Shown here one piece after another: positions 8,511 to 16,846 of a DNA stretch of 64,000 bases; position 1 is the first letter of the stretch, and each line of letters begins with the position of its first letter. This stretch comes from JAZKFT01 sp965246935 (GTDB lineage: Bacteria > Bacteroidota > Bacteroidia > Chitinophagales > Chitinophagaceae), in the NCBI GenBank assembly GCA_965246935.1, contig CBDFGC010000004.1, positions 330,272-394,271 of the forward strand, in the 5' to 3' direction. Both the position numbers and the translations under genes were made by a program. A model generated the notes under the pieces. That model was not told the origin of the DNA and searched no databases. It saw nothing but the letters and a program-made list of their open reading frames with translations.

Positions 8511-10961
8511 ATGAAAAATATAATAAACAAGACATACATATTATTTTTTTTAATAAATATCTTAGGCGAAAGCAAGGCACAGCTGCCATTAAATTATGGA
8601 GATGCTGTAATAACACATAGCCCGACAAAGCAATTAAGTACGGGTTCCTCAAATCTTGGAATTGTTGTAAGGGTTATAAAAACAGCCAATACATCTACTG
8701 CTCCATTTGGGCCTGGCAGTAGTAATTGGAATATTTCACCTTTCGGTACAAAACCAGTTAACTGGACAGCACCGCAGGGTAGATGGTCCGTTGACAGCTT
8801 AGGCACTGTTTTTGGGATAACATTAGATGATAATTTTAATCCAAATATATATGTATCATCAACTCAAATATATAATGCTGGCGCCAGCTTCGAAAGAAAA
8901 ATATGGAAATTAAATAACACCACCGGCAGCAGGTCATTAGTATATGATTTTGGAAATGCTGGCAGATCATTAGGTAATTTAAAGTATGTTCGAATTGGCG
9001 GTGTCGAAAATATATATGTTTCCGACTGGCAAACTGGTCAAATACAAAGGGTCACCGGTAATTCAGTAGGAATATCTACCTGGTCTTTGAAGCAACCTTT
9101 CCAACCAATGTTTCCAGATTCTGACACGCTAACTAAGCCGTATGTCAATATGGCTTATGGATTGGGAGTAAGAAACGTGGGTGGTGGTAATTACCGTCTT
9201 TATTATGCGAGAATTTCCACCTTCCCAAATAGTAATCTGGCCGGAGCTTACGGAAATAATGAGATATATTCTATAGGGCTTAATGGCAGTGGGAACTTTA
9301 CCGGAACAGAACAGAAAGAAAAAATCAATGTAATTCTTAATAAGGACAGAGCTAAATGGGATGGTTACACATCTCAAACCAACCCGCCAGACCTAGACAT
9401 TACATGCACAATTTTACCAGTTATAGCCGACCTGGCCTTTACATCGGATGGAGCAAAAATGTTAATTGGGCAACAATCGTGGCAAAGCTTTGGAAGTATT
9501 GCACCACATAATTCCGGTGTTTATGAAATAAAATTTAATTTATCTACAGGACAATGGGACAATAGCGGAGACTTGTTTCCTTCAGGAGGTTCAATTTTCG
9601 GATTAAACTGTGTAAATACATCCGCAAGTACAAATTTTAATTGTACTGGTGGTATTAGCTATTCCAATAATATTTTAAGAAAAGACTCAGGGTATAGTTG
9701 CGATACTACAGTTTGGTTTAGCACAGATTACAATGCTAATTATGTGTACGGTATTCAGGGGATGCGCTCGGATGGCGGCAATGTTGATAACTCAATAAGA
9801 ATTGATGCTGATGATGATTTAGCTTTTTATGATAAAAATCACCTAGGCGATGTGGAAGTTTATAAAAAACCAATGCAATGCATTACCTGCGCCTGCGGCA
9901 AATGGCTAACTACACCGTCCTTAAATGGTGAACCAATTCCCGGAGTCCCTTTGATGTACCAAGATGCAGCCGAGGTAAGCTTATTACGAAATAAACAAGA
10001 GGCAGGCAATAAGCTAAAACCGCCCACTACCATACCTCCCGGTGATTACAACAGCAACGAAGCGCCGTTATTAAAAAATTATCCTGTTCAATTTGTGCAG
10101 GGGAATATTAGCGGCCTTATTAATGCTCAATATGAATGCAGGGGCTGTAAAGATAGCGCAGCGTTTGCCTGGAGCATCACTAAAAACGGCGCCACTACAC
10201 CCATTCTTACCGGAACAGCTTTACCAGTTATTTTAGAAAATTATAATAATCAACTAAAATGCGGTAAGTATATTTTAATAATAAAAGCATCCTGTGGCGG
10301 CAATAGCTGCGATAGCTATACCATTCCCATTACAATTATTTGCGAACCAGTTAGCTGCTGTAAGGCCGTTATTAATATTGGCCTCGTTAAAAGCGATATA
10401 CATGCATTGCCAAACATCAATACCAGCAGTGGTTTTTCAACTGCTAACCTTAGTTACAATATTAATTACGATGTTCCCATGACGGAGATACGGGTAAGCG
10501 TTGAAGAATTCAGACTCACCGCTAATTCGGCCAATTGTTTAAACTGTAGCAACCGGCCCGTAACCTGGGGCAATATACTGAGGGCGACCCTAAATGGAAA
10601 TGCCATGACACTCACCAGCGCAACAGCCGCTCAACCGCCCATACCCACTCCACCCAGCAATAGTTTGCAAGCTGATTATAGAGAAGCAGTTTATAGTACC
10701 GGCAGTTTAATAAACCCGCCTTCCGCAGCACTGTTTCTCATGCTTTCACTTCCCCAGGTTACCGAACTATCGTGCTGCGAAGTGAGTGCTTACGTATGCC
10801 TGAAATTTACTTTTAAAGATGCGCAATGCCGTGAATGTGTGCAAATGGTCTGCGGAAATATTAAATTAATTCCACCGGCGCCAACCGGAACACCGGGTAA
10901 CCCGCAATCCATTTCAAACAAAACAACAATAGACACTAAAATCTTTAACATTGGCCATTAA
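8511..10961 (+). CDS. large secreted Cys-rich protein with propeller-like N-terminus
   Basis: 816 aa, with a signal peptide (1-23, ending ESKAQ). Residues 40-460 look like a beta-propeller or SdrD-type repeat region (for example NIYVSSTQIYN, ENIYVSDWQTGQIQRV, AFTSDGAKMLIGQQSW, VWFSTDYNANYVYG). Then come CITCACGKW and an Ig-like segment (about 530-610). The C-terminal domain (about 620-800) is homologous to that of the preceding gene: CLNCSNRPVTWGNI matches CFGCNKDANTFGNF there, and both end with CC-x6-C-x9-C-x2-C-x4-C. No T9SS sorting domain is visible. It starts 17 bp after the upstream stop and overlaps the next gene by 11 bp, so it is translationally linked to both. It is probably exposed on the cell surface with disulfides. 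Function unknown. Confidence 0.8.
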   Translation: MKNIINKTYILFFLINILGESKAQLPLNYGDAVITHSPTKQLSTGSSNLGIVVRVIKTANTSTAPFGPGSSNWNISPFGTKPVNWTAPQGRWSVDSLGTVFGITLDDNFNPNIYVSSTQIYNAGASFERKIWKLNNTTGSRSLVYDFGNAGRSLGNLKYVRIGGVENIYVSDWQTGQIQRVTGNSVGISTWSLKQPFQPMFPDSDTLTKPYVNMAYGLGVRNVGGGNYRLYYARISTFPNSNLAGAYGNNEIYSIGLNGSGNFTGTEQKEKINVILNKDRAKWDGYTSQTNPPDLDITCTILPVIADLAFTSDGAKMLIGQQSWQSFGSIAPHNSGVYEIKFNLSTGQWDNSGDLFPSGGSIFGLNCVNTSASTNFNCTGGISYSNNILRKDSGYSCDTTVWFSTDYNANYVYGIQGMRSDGGNVDNSIRIDADDDLAFYDKNHLGDVEVYKKPMQCITCACGKWLTTPSLNGEPIPGVPLMYQDAAEVSLLRNKQEAGNKLKPPTTIPPGDYNSNEAPLLKNYPVQFVQGNISGLINAQYECRGCKDSAAFAWSITKNGATTPILTGTALPVILENYNNQLKCGKYILIIKASCGGNSCDSYTIPITIICEPVSCCKAVINIGLVKSDIHALPNINTSSGFSTANLSYNINYDVPMTEIRVSVEEFRLTANSANCLNCSNRPVTWGNILRATLNGNAMTLTSATAAQPPIPTPPSNSLQADYREAVYSTGSLINPPSAALFLMLSLPQVTELSCCEVSAYVCLKFTFKDAQCRECVQMVCGNIKLIPPAPTGTPGNPQSISNKTTIDTKIFNIGH

Positions 10962-12288
10962 AAAATCTGGTAAAACCGGCAGCAGACTATTGCTGCTGCT
11001 GGTTTTACAAACAATTATAATTACTGTACCGGCACAAAATTTTACTACCAAAGGCACTGCTCTCTATGATTACTATGGGTATTATTACCAACAGGAATTT
11101 ACTATTGGAGTAAGTAGTTTGCCAGAAATAATTGACAGTAACTACGGGCTAGAATCTGTTTTAATAACGCTGCATCATAACCGGGTAAGCGATTTAAAAA
11201 TAACGCTTCAAAGCCCGGACGGCACAAGTATGTGGCTTACGAACCGAAATGGGAAAGACAGTGGAAAAAATTATATAAAAACGAGGTTTTCGCAATATGG
11301 GAAGGATGGGCTGATAAGCGCAGCGGTAGCACCATTTACCGGTGATTATAGGCCAGACGGACAATTGGAATTTTTCAATAACCGGCAAAACCCTAATGGG
11401 GAATGGAAATTATGTATTGAGGATTTAAAGAAAGAAGAAGCTGGAATACTGGATAGCATTCAGCTAGTATTTAGCAAAAGGCCAGCTCATATTACTATCA
11501 ATAAAAAATGTGATATGCAGAATTTGGGATTATGTAATTGTCCTAATGGAACAAATGATTGTGAACTATTGCCAGATTTGGTGATTGTGCCATTCTTCAC
11601 TAAAAATCAGGTACATGAATATAGCTGGAATGATTCATCTTACCCCGGTCAGTTGCGGCTGGCCGCTACCATTGCCAATATTGGCTACGGACCTATGGAA
11701 ATAAAGGGAACTAAAGATTGGATTTGTGGAAATGAAAGCGTAGACAGTTCTCAAAAATGCCCGGACGGAAAAATGAGCCGCCTAAAAGTAAAGCAGCGCA
11801 TATATTCAAAATTTGGTGATTCATCAACATATAAAGACAAGGATGCCGGTACTATGTATTTTGAGAATATGCCAGGTCACAATCATTATCATGTGGATGA
11901 TTGGGTAGAATTCAGGTTGGTGAAAATAAATAAAAGAAAAAGAACAGTGGTGACCAGGGGAAGCAAGGTGAGTTACTGTTTGTTTACTACGGGCATATTT
12001 TACAGCAGCGACAGCCTTAGCATAATTAATGGAAGAAAGTACGGTGAAGGAATGCCCAATTATGGCTTAGGAAATTACCCAACCTGCAACTTCGATAAAC
12101 AAGGTATTTCTGTAGGTGGCTATGATACTTATGGAATGATGTACGAGGGGCAATTCCTTCAATTGCCAAATGGATTAAAAAATGGTGATTATATTTTGGA
12201 AATAGAAATTGACCCTCACCATTGGTATAAGGAAAGCAATAAGAAAAACAACCTATTTAGTTTTCCTGTCACTATTTCAAAACAGTAA
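10951..12288 (+). CDS. secreted P-domain / lysyl-oxidase-like protein
   Basis: 445 aa. Signal peptide (about 12-29, LLLLLVLQTIIITVPAQN). A proprotein-convertase P domain follows at about 40-150 (LITLHHNRVSDLKITLQSPD, then TGDYRPDGQL, NPNGEWKLCIED). The C-terminal half (about 190-445) is a lysyl-oxidase domain: DLVIVP, LRLAATIANIGYGPMEI, a His cluster GHNHYHVDDW (His 310, 312, 314), then QGISVGGYDTYG and LEIEIDPHHWYKESNKKNN, which follow the order of the copper-binding and cofactor-tyrosine region in that family. Family members oxidise peptidyl lysine to allysine and so cross-link proteins; whether this one does is not shown. The start is TTG at 10951, overlapping the previous gene by 11 bp. 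The next gene starts 3 bp downstream. A P domain fused to a lysyl oxidase is unusual. Confidence 0.85.
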   Translation: MAIKKSGKTGSRLLLLLVLQTIIITVPAQNFTTKGTALYDYYGYYYQQEFTIGVSSLPEIIDSNYGLESVLITLHHNRVSDLKITLQSPDGTSMWLTNRNGKDSGKNYIKTRFSQYGKDGLISAAVAPFTGDYRPDGQLEFFNNRQNPNGEWKLCIEDLKKEEAGILDSIQLVFSKRPAHITINKKCDMQNLGLCNCPNGTNDCELLPDLVIVPFFTKNQVHEYSWNDSSYPGQLRLAATIANIGYGPMEIKGTKDWICGNESVDSSQKCPDGKMSRLKVKQRIYSKFGDSSTYKDKDAGTMYFENMPGHNHYHVDDWVEFRLVKINKRKRTVVTRGSKVSYCLFTTGIFYSSDSLSIINGRKYGEGMPNYGLGNYPTCNFDKQGISVGGYDTYGMMYEGQFLQLPNGLKNGDYILEIEIDPHHWYKESNKKNNLFSFPVTISKQ

Positions 12289-12291
12289 GCA

Positions 12292-14067
12292 ATGAAAAAA
12301 TTTACACTATTATTTTTATCTATTAATATTTGCGTTTCACTAAATGCGCAGGCGCCAAAATCCAGATTTTCCATCTCCGGCACCGCCGGCATTTCTTACG
12401 ATGGCTATGGCCTTACCACTAACCCGCATACGCCATCGTTTTACGCAGCCCGTCGGCCCTGGAATGTAGTGCGGTTCAATTTTCAGCCTGTCATGAATTT
12501 CGGAAACTTTAAGCTACCGTTCAATTTTAATGTCAGCCCCATGCGCAATAATTTTGGCAGCCCGCCTTTTGGGTTTGGCAGCCTGCCCGGCTTCCCCAAA
12601 CAAAGCTTTTCGCAATGGCTTACCAACCCGGCAAATACCATTGGCATTAACCCAACCTATAAATGGGCAGAGCTGCTACTGGGCACGCAATATTTAAAAT
12701 ACAGCGATTTAAGCACCGGCGACATTGGTGCATTCGGTTATGGTTTTAGCTTACAACCTGGCAAATACCGTTTCAAATTTTTTAGAGGGATTACCCAGCA
12801 GGCATTTCAGCCTTTTATTGGCACCGGCACACCACTGCCCGTTTTTGCAGGCGCTTACAAACGCACCATTACCATGGCGCAAATTGGTTTGGAAAAAGAA
12901 GGAAAATATTTTGCGGGATTTAATATTATAAAAGGAAAGGACGATGCAGGCAGTATTGCTGTACTATTGTTTAATCCTTCTTATCTAACACCTACGCCAA
13001 AGCCTGCTGAAAATGTCATCATCAGTTTTGCTGCAAAATTTAATACAGAAAAAGGCTGGTACGGGCAAACGGAATTAGCTACAACCATTACATCACGGGA
13101 CCATACAGCACCAAGCCCCAGCCCGCTGGTAAAAGATTTTAAACCCTTATTAAACACAAACAGCAGCAGCTACCGGGACCACGCCGTGCAGGCCGGTTTT
13201 GGCAAAAAAGGCAGGGGATGGGATGTGGGCGCAACTGCCAAATGGCTGGGTGCCGGATATTACACCATGGGCTATCCTTTTACCCAAAACGACCGGTTGG
13301 AATATGCAATAAATACCCGCTTTAACGCCTGGAAAAATAAAATGAACGTTACGGCAAGCCTGGGGCAGCGCTTTGGCAACTGGAGCAAAACAACAACCCC
13401 TAACCGTACCAAACAAATTATTGCCAATGCCAATGTGTTTGCACAATTCAACGACCACTTTAGCCTGAACGCCAGTTACAATAATTTTGGTTTTACTGCA
13501 CCGGCAATAAGCGGCGGAATTAAAAATATAGGAAACGATTTAGGAATTAATCCCACGTATACGTGGAGCACCACCAAAATAAGTCATTTATTTAGCCTTA
13601 CTTATAACTGGAGCAAATACACAGAAACGGCCCCATTTCCGTCCCTGTTTACCAGCAACAATACGCACACCGCTATGCTCTTATATGTGCCCACCTTTTT
13701 TAGCAAGCCCAATATCAGTACAAATATAAGCGCTATGTATTTTAGCAACGCATCTTCGGTACCTGCCAAACTGCGCATCATTTCTTTTAGCAGCAGCCTC
13801 GGCTGGGATTTCCCTAAAAAGAAAATTAATCTCAGGGGGCAATTGCTATATAACATCACGACCATTAACCCTTTTACTGCGAGTAATAATTTACTGGCTA
13901 CCCTAGGCGCTGATTGGAAGCTGTCAAAAAAATTAAGCTGGAACAGCAGCATGACTGCTAACCTCAATAAATATGGAAATGAATTAGCGCCACCAACTTC
14001 TTTAATCGGTGCACGCTATTTAGAAAGCACATTGCGCACAGCACTTCAGTACAGGTTTGGGAAATAG
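12292..14067 (+). CDS. outer-membrane beta-barrel protein, 591 aa
   Basis: Signal peptide (1-19, ending SLNAQ), then a sequence dominated by alternating aromatic/hydrophobic strands and Asn/Gly/Ser turns over its full length, ending in the strand LRTALQYRFGK typical of an outer-membrane barrel terminus. There is no plug or TonB box and no OmpA domain. Strands such as FSLNASYNNFGF and LGWDFPKKKINLRGQLLYN suggest roughly 22-26 strands, but I did not count them rigorously. It starts 3 bp after the lysyl-oxidase gene, so it is co-translated. Within the operon it is the obvious candidate for the outer-membrane channel or anchor for the secreted proteins. No named family recognised. Confidence 0.8.
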   Translation: MKKFTLLFLSINICVSLNAQAPKSRFSISGTAGISYDGYGLTTNPHTPSFYAARRPWNVVRFNFQPVMNFGNFKLPFNFNVSPMRNNFGSPPFGFGSLPGFPKQSFSQWLTNPANTIGINPTYKWAELLLGTQYLKYSDLSTGDIGAFGYGFSLQPGKYRFKFFRGITQQAFQPFIGTGTPLPVFAGAYKRTITMAQIGLEKEGKYFAGFNIIKGKDDAGSIAVLLFNPSYLTPTPKPAENVIISFAAKFNTEKGWYGQTELATTITSRDHTAPSPSPLVKDFKPLLNTNSSSYRDHAVQAGFGKKGRGWDVGATAKWLGAGYYTMGYPFTQNDRLEYAINTRFNAWKNKMNVTASLGQRFGNWSKTTTPNRTKQIIANANVFAQFNDHFSLNASYNNFGFTAPAISGGIKNIGNDLGINPTYTWSTTKISHLFSLTYNWSKYTETAPFPSLFTSNNTHTAMLLYVPTFFSKPNISTNISAMYFSNASSVPAKLRIISFSSSLGWDFPKKKINLRGQLLYNITTINPFTASNNLLATLGADWKLSKKLSWNSSMTANLNKYGNELAPPTSLIGARYLESTLRTALQYRFGK

Positions 14068-14108
14068 CAGATAATAAAAGTATGGCATAAATTATTTTTA
14101 ACCTCAAT

Positions 14109-14969
14109 ATGAAATATTTACTAAAAAAATACTTCCTACTGTTATTTGCTAATTGCATTTTCTTCCATGCAGCCAATGCGCAGTTTTCTGCTAATTTATT
14201 ATTGAACAGCCGGCCACCCTCTTATTTAAGCGATTGGAATAGCGGGCTGGCCGGTCAATTAATTATTACCTACACGGGCCAGGCGCCGGCAAGGGTAAAA
14301 CTAACCACGCAATTGCAGAATGGCAGCGGTAATCCTTTTGCCGTTAGCAATAATGCTACCGCACAATTACTGCAAATAAATACCGGCCCCAACGTAGTAC
14401 GCATAGATAGAGTTTTGCAATTAGAAAATCTTCGTTTCCCTGGCGGGGGAAATAGTTTGGCTACCAGTGGAAAATTACCGACCGGCCAGTATTCTTTAAC
14501 GGTGCAGTTGTTAAGCATTAATGACAGTGTATTAACACCTGTTATCCAGCATCCATTTACACAGGTTAATTATCAACTGCCTTATTTGCTTACGCCAGTA
14601 AACAAGGCCGTGCTTGATGCTGCTATTTCACAAACAGCTATCACCTTCCGGTGGAGCAGTTTAGTACCGGCTTCACAGGAAAACGTTACGTACCGCCTAC
14701 AGGTGTACGAGGTATTAACGGCACAAACATCTATGCAGGCATTGCGCAGCAACCAGCCCCTATTATTGGCAGACATAAGGCGAACGACACAATATATCTG
14801 GAGGCCTCAATTATATTTTAAAGATTCTGCAATCCATCCATTTATCTGGACGGTGCAAACACTTGATAGCCGCGGTGTACCTATACCATCATCCGATGAA
14901 AACAACCAAGGCCGTAGCGAGTCATCCGAATTTAGCATAAACACGCTAAAGCCTGCGGCATCAGATTAA
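14109..14969 (+). CDS. secreted FRW-type protein, paralogue of the first operon gene
   Basis: 286 aa with a signal peptide (1-24, ending AANAQ). It aligns end to end with the first two thirds of the frameshifted protein at 6711-8493: SDWNSGLAG, VVRIDRVLQLENL, LPTGQYSLTVQLL, AITFRWSSLVPASQENVTYR and a Q-rich 'A..ALRSNQPLLLADIRRTTQYIW' stretch, in the same order. It lacks the Cys-rich C-terminal domain of that paralogue. The FRW-type segment looks like a fibronectin-III-like fold and recurs in secreted Bacteroidota proteins; this is recalled, not tested. It follows the barrel gene after 41 bp. Function unknown. Confidence 0.75.
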   Translation: MKYLLKKYFLLLFANCIFFHAANAQFSANLLLNSRPPSYLSDWNSGLAGQLIITYTGQAPARVKLTTQLQNGSGNPFAVSNNATAQLLQINTGPNVVRIDRVLQLENLRFPGGGNSLATSGKLPTGQYSLTVQLLSINDSVLTPVIQHPFTQVNYQLPYLLTPVNKAVLDAAISQTAITFRWSSLVPASQENVTYRLQVYEVLTAQTSMQALRSNQPLLLADIRRTTQYIWRPQLYFKDSAIHPFIWTVQTLDSRGVPIPSSDENNQGRSESSEFSINTLKPAASD

Positions 14970-15034
14970 TAATATTGCTCTGTTACTGGTTTCTCTACTT
15001 GCACTCTTAAAAAATGCCTCCCATGTTTATTCAA

Positions 15035-16627
15035 ATGAAAACAGTTATTTCTTTCCTTTTTACCTGTTGCTTCTATATGGGGCAGGCTCAGGATTCTTCC
15101 TATAAAAAACAATCTACTATTGGCTTGTACTTTTTTTACAACGACTTTGCAACGCCGCAGCTGTTAAAAGCAAATGGATTGGGCACCGTATTAAAAAATA
15201 ACCAGTGGAATAAGCCGCACAATATGCAAGGTGGTTTTGGGCTGGATTTTTTTAAAGGCGTTACCCGTAAAACAGATGTTGTGGGCACCGTAAATGCAAG
15301 TTGGGTTAATTATGCACTGCCTGGCGGCGGTTTTTTCGGCAGTAGCCATTTATTGCTTGATATGAATGCCGGTGCTCATATAAAACTGCTCGGGGATAAT
15401 TACACATTCAATCCTTTTTTAATTACAAAAGTGGGCTTTACATCGTACAAAAATATTAGTGGTTTTAGCCTCCAGCCTGGGGCAGGTATACAAATTAATT
15501 TATTTAATGAAGCCTATGTTATTACTACAATTGAATATCGGGCAGCATTGAGCAATAACCTGAGCAATCAATTATATTACAGCACAGGCATTGCAACTAA
15601 TATCGGGAAAAAGAAGGCGAAAATAGTAAAGCCCTTGGTAGAAAAACTGCCCCCGCCTGTGGCAAAAGAGCCGGAAATAGTCGTAGCAAAAGAACCCGAA
15701 ACTGTAAACGAAGAAATAAAAATCACGGCTAAAGAAATTTACATCAGTATTACTGATGAAGCAACCGGACAACCTTTGCAATATGCTGAAATTAGTTTGA
15801 AAACGGAGGATGGTATTATTTTTACCGCTATCAGCAATACGGATGGCAAAGCACTATTCAGCAATGTTGCGGCAAATAATTATTCAGTAACAGGCCGGCT
15901 AAATTTAATTGATGCAACAACTGCAATGATTACAAAAGATGAATTTAATTCTATAGGGAATATAATTAAAAAAACCATCACCCATAATGATCCCCGGTTT
16001 ACTTTAGTGGGCAATGCGGTAGATAAAATCTCTGGCAGGCCGGTAGCAAATACGGAAGTAACTATTACCAATAGCACCCGCAGCAGCACAGCTTTTGCTG
16101 CAAGCGCAGCCGGAAATGGTGAGTTTCGCACACAATTAGAAGCGGCCAGCAATTTTACCATTTCCGGCAAAAAATTGGATTATATCTCTAATATCGAAAG
16201 CATAAGCACTATTGGTCTCAATCGTAGCACTACCCTGTATGTAAAACTGCAATTAGGCATTGAGGAAGCCGCTGCCGGCAAAACTATTATTTTAAATAAA
16301 ATTTATTTTGCCACCGGTAAATCTGTGCTCCAGCCAGCATCTTCCGCCGATTTGATCAAATTAATTTTATTTCTAAAAGATAACCCGCAATCAAAATTAA
16401 AAATACAAGGCCATACGGATAATGTGGGAGGTATTGCTTCCAACATTTTATTAAGCCAGCTTCGTGCAAACAGCGTGGTAAATTATCTGGTTAAAAGTGG
16501 AATTAGCAAAACAAGGTTAATGGCAAAAGGCTATGGCCCTAACCTGCCAATCGAAAGCAACAAAACAGCAGCCGGAAAAGCAAAAAACAGGAGAGTAGAA
16601 ATGAAAGTATTGGAGACAAGTAATTAG
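15035..16627 (+). CDS. OmpA-family outer-membrane protein
   Basis: About 530 aa. I start at the ATG at 15035 because it gives a clean signal peptide (MKTVISFLFTCCFYMGQAQ); an ATG at 15014 would add seven residues. Residues 25-190 form a small barrel-like region (YFFYNDFATPQ, GLDFFKGVTRKTD). It is followed by a Pro/Glu/Lys linker (about 200-235), two carboxypeptidase-regulatory-like repeats (LQYAEISLKTEDG and PVANTEVTITN), and a C-terminal OmpA domain (about 415-530) with ILNKIYFATGKSVL, IQGHTDNVGG and KNRRVEMKV, which bind peptidoglycan. It is the last gene of the surface operon and would tie the complex to the cell wall. A strong terminator follows. Confidence 0.9.
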   Translation: MKTVISFLFTCCFYMGQAQDSSYKKQSTIGLYFFYNDFATPQLLKANGLGTVLKNNQWNKPHNMQGGFGLDFFKGVTRKTDVVGTVNASWVNYALPGGGFFGSSHLLLDMNAGAHIKLLGDNYTFNPFLITKVGFTSYKNISGFSLQPGAGIQINLFNEAYVITTIEYRAALSNNLSNQLYYSTGIATNIGKKKAKIVKPLVEKLPPPVAKEPEIVVAKEPETVNEEIKITAKEIYISITDEATGQPLQYAEISLKTEDGIIFTAISNTDGKALFSNVAANNYSVTGRLNLIDATTAMITKDEFNSIGNIIKKTITHNDPRFTLVGNAVDKISGRPVANTEVTITNSTRSSTAFAASAAGNGEFRTQLEAASNFTISGKKLDYISNIESISTIGLNRSTTLYVKLQLGIEEAAAGKTIILNKIYFATGKSVLQPASSADLIKLILFLKDNPQSKLKIQGHTDNVGGIASNILLSQLRANSVVNYLVKSGISKTRLMAKGYGPNLPIESNKTAAGKAKNRRVEMKVLETSN

Positions 16628-16782
16628 AATGTAAACTGCGAGGCATTAATAATGGGGCTCAAGTTATTATCCATACAAAAATGAAGCGTTTTAGATATGC
16701 TCATTAATAATTAAAGCCGTATTACAGCCAAGCAGTGCTGCTGAGTTTTTAAAAAGTTTGTAGTCTTTACATCCCTTAAAAG

Positions 16783-16819
16783 AACAGTCCCGTTTCTACA
16801 AAATAGAGACGGGACTGTT
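16783..16819. terminator. bidirectional intrinsic terminator
   Basis: A 15-bp stem with one G-T wobble (AACAGTCCCGTTTCT at 16783-16797, AGAGACGGGACTGTT at 16805-16819) encloses a 7-nt loop. T-rich sequence follows on the plus strand and A/T-rich sequence on the minus strand. It lies between the convergent OmpA gene and tricorn-type protease gene and can serve both. Confidence 0.9.
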
Positions 16820-16846
16820 TCATGTTCAAAATTTCTTTACTGCTTT

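Noticed and set aside
2651..16627. Type IX secretion machinery operon
   Set aside because: No gldK-N, sprA, porV or other secretion components; the operon proteins also lack type A or B sorting domains.
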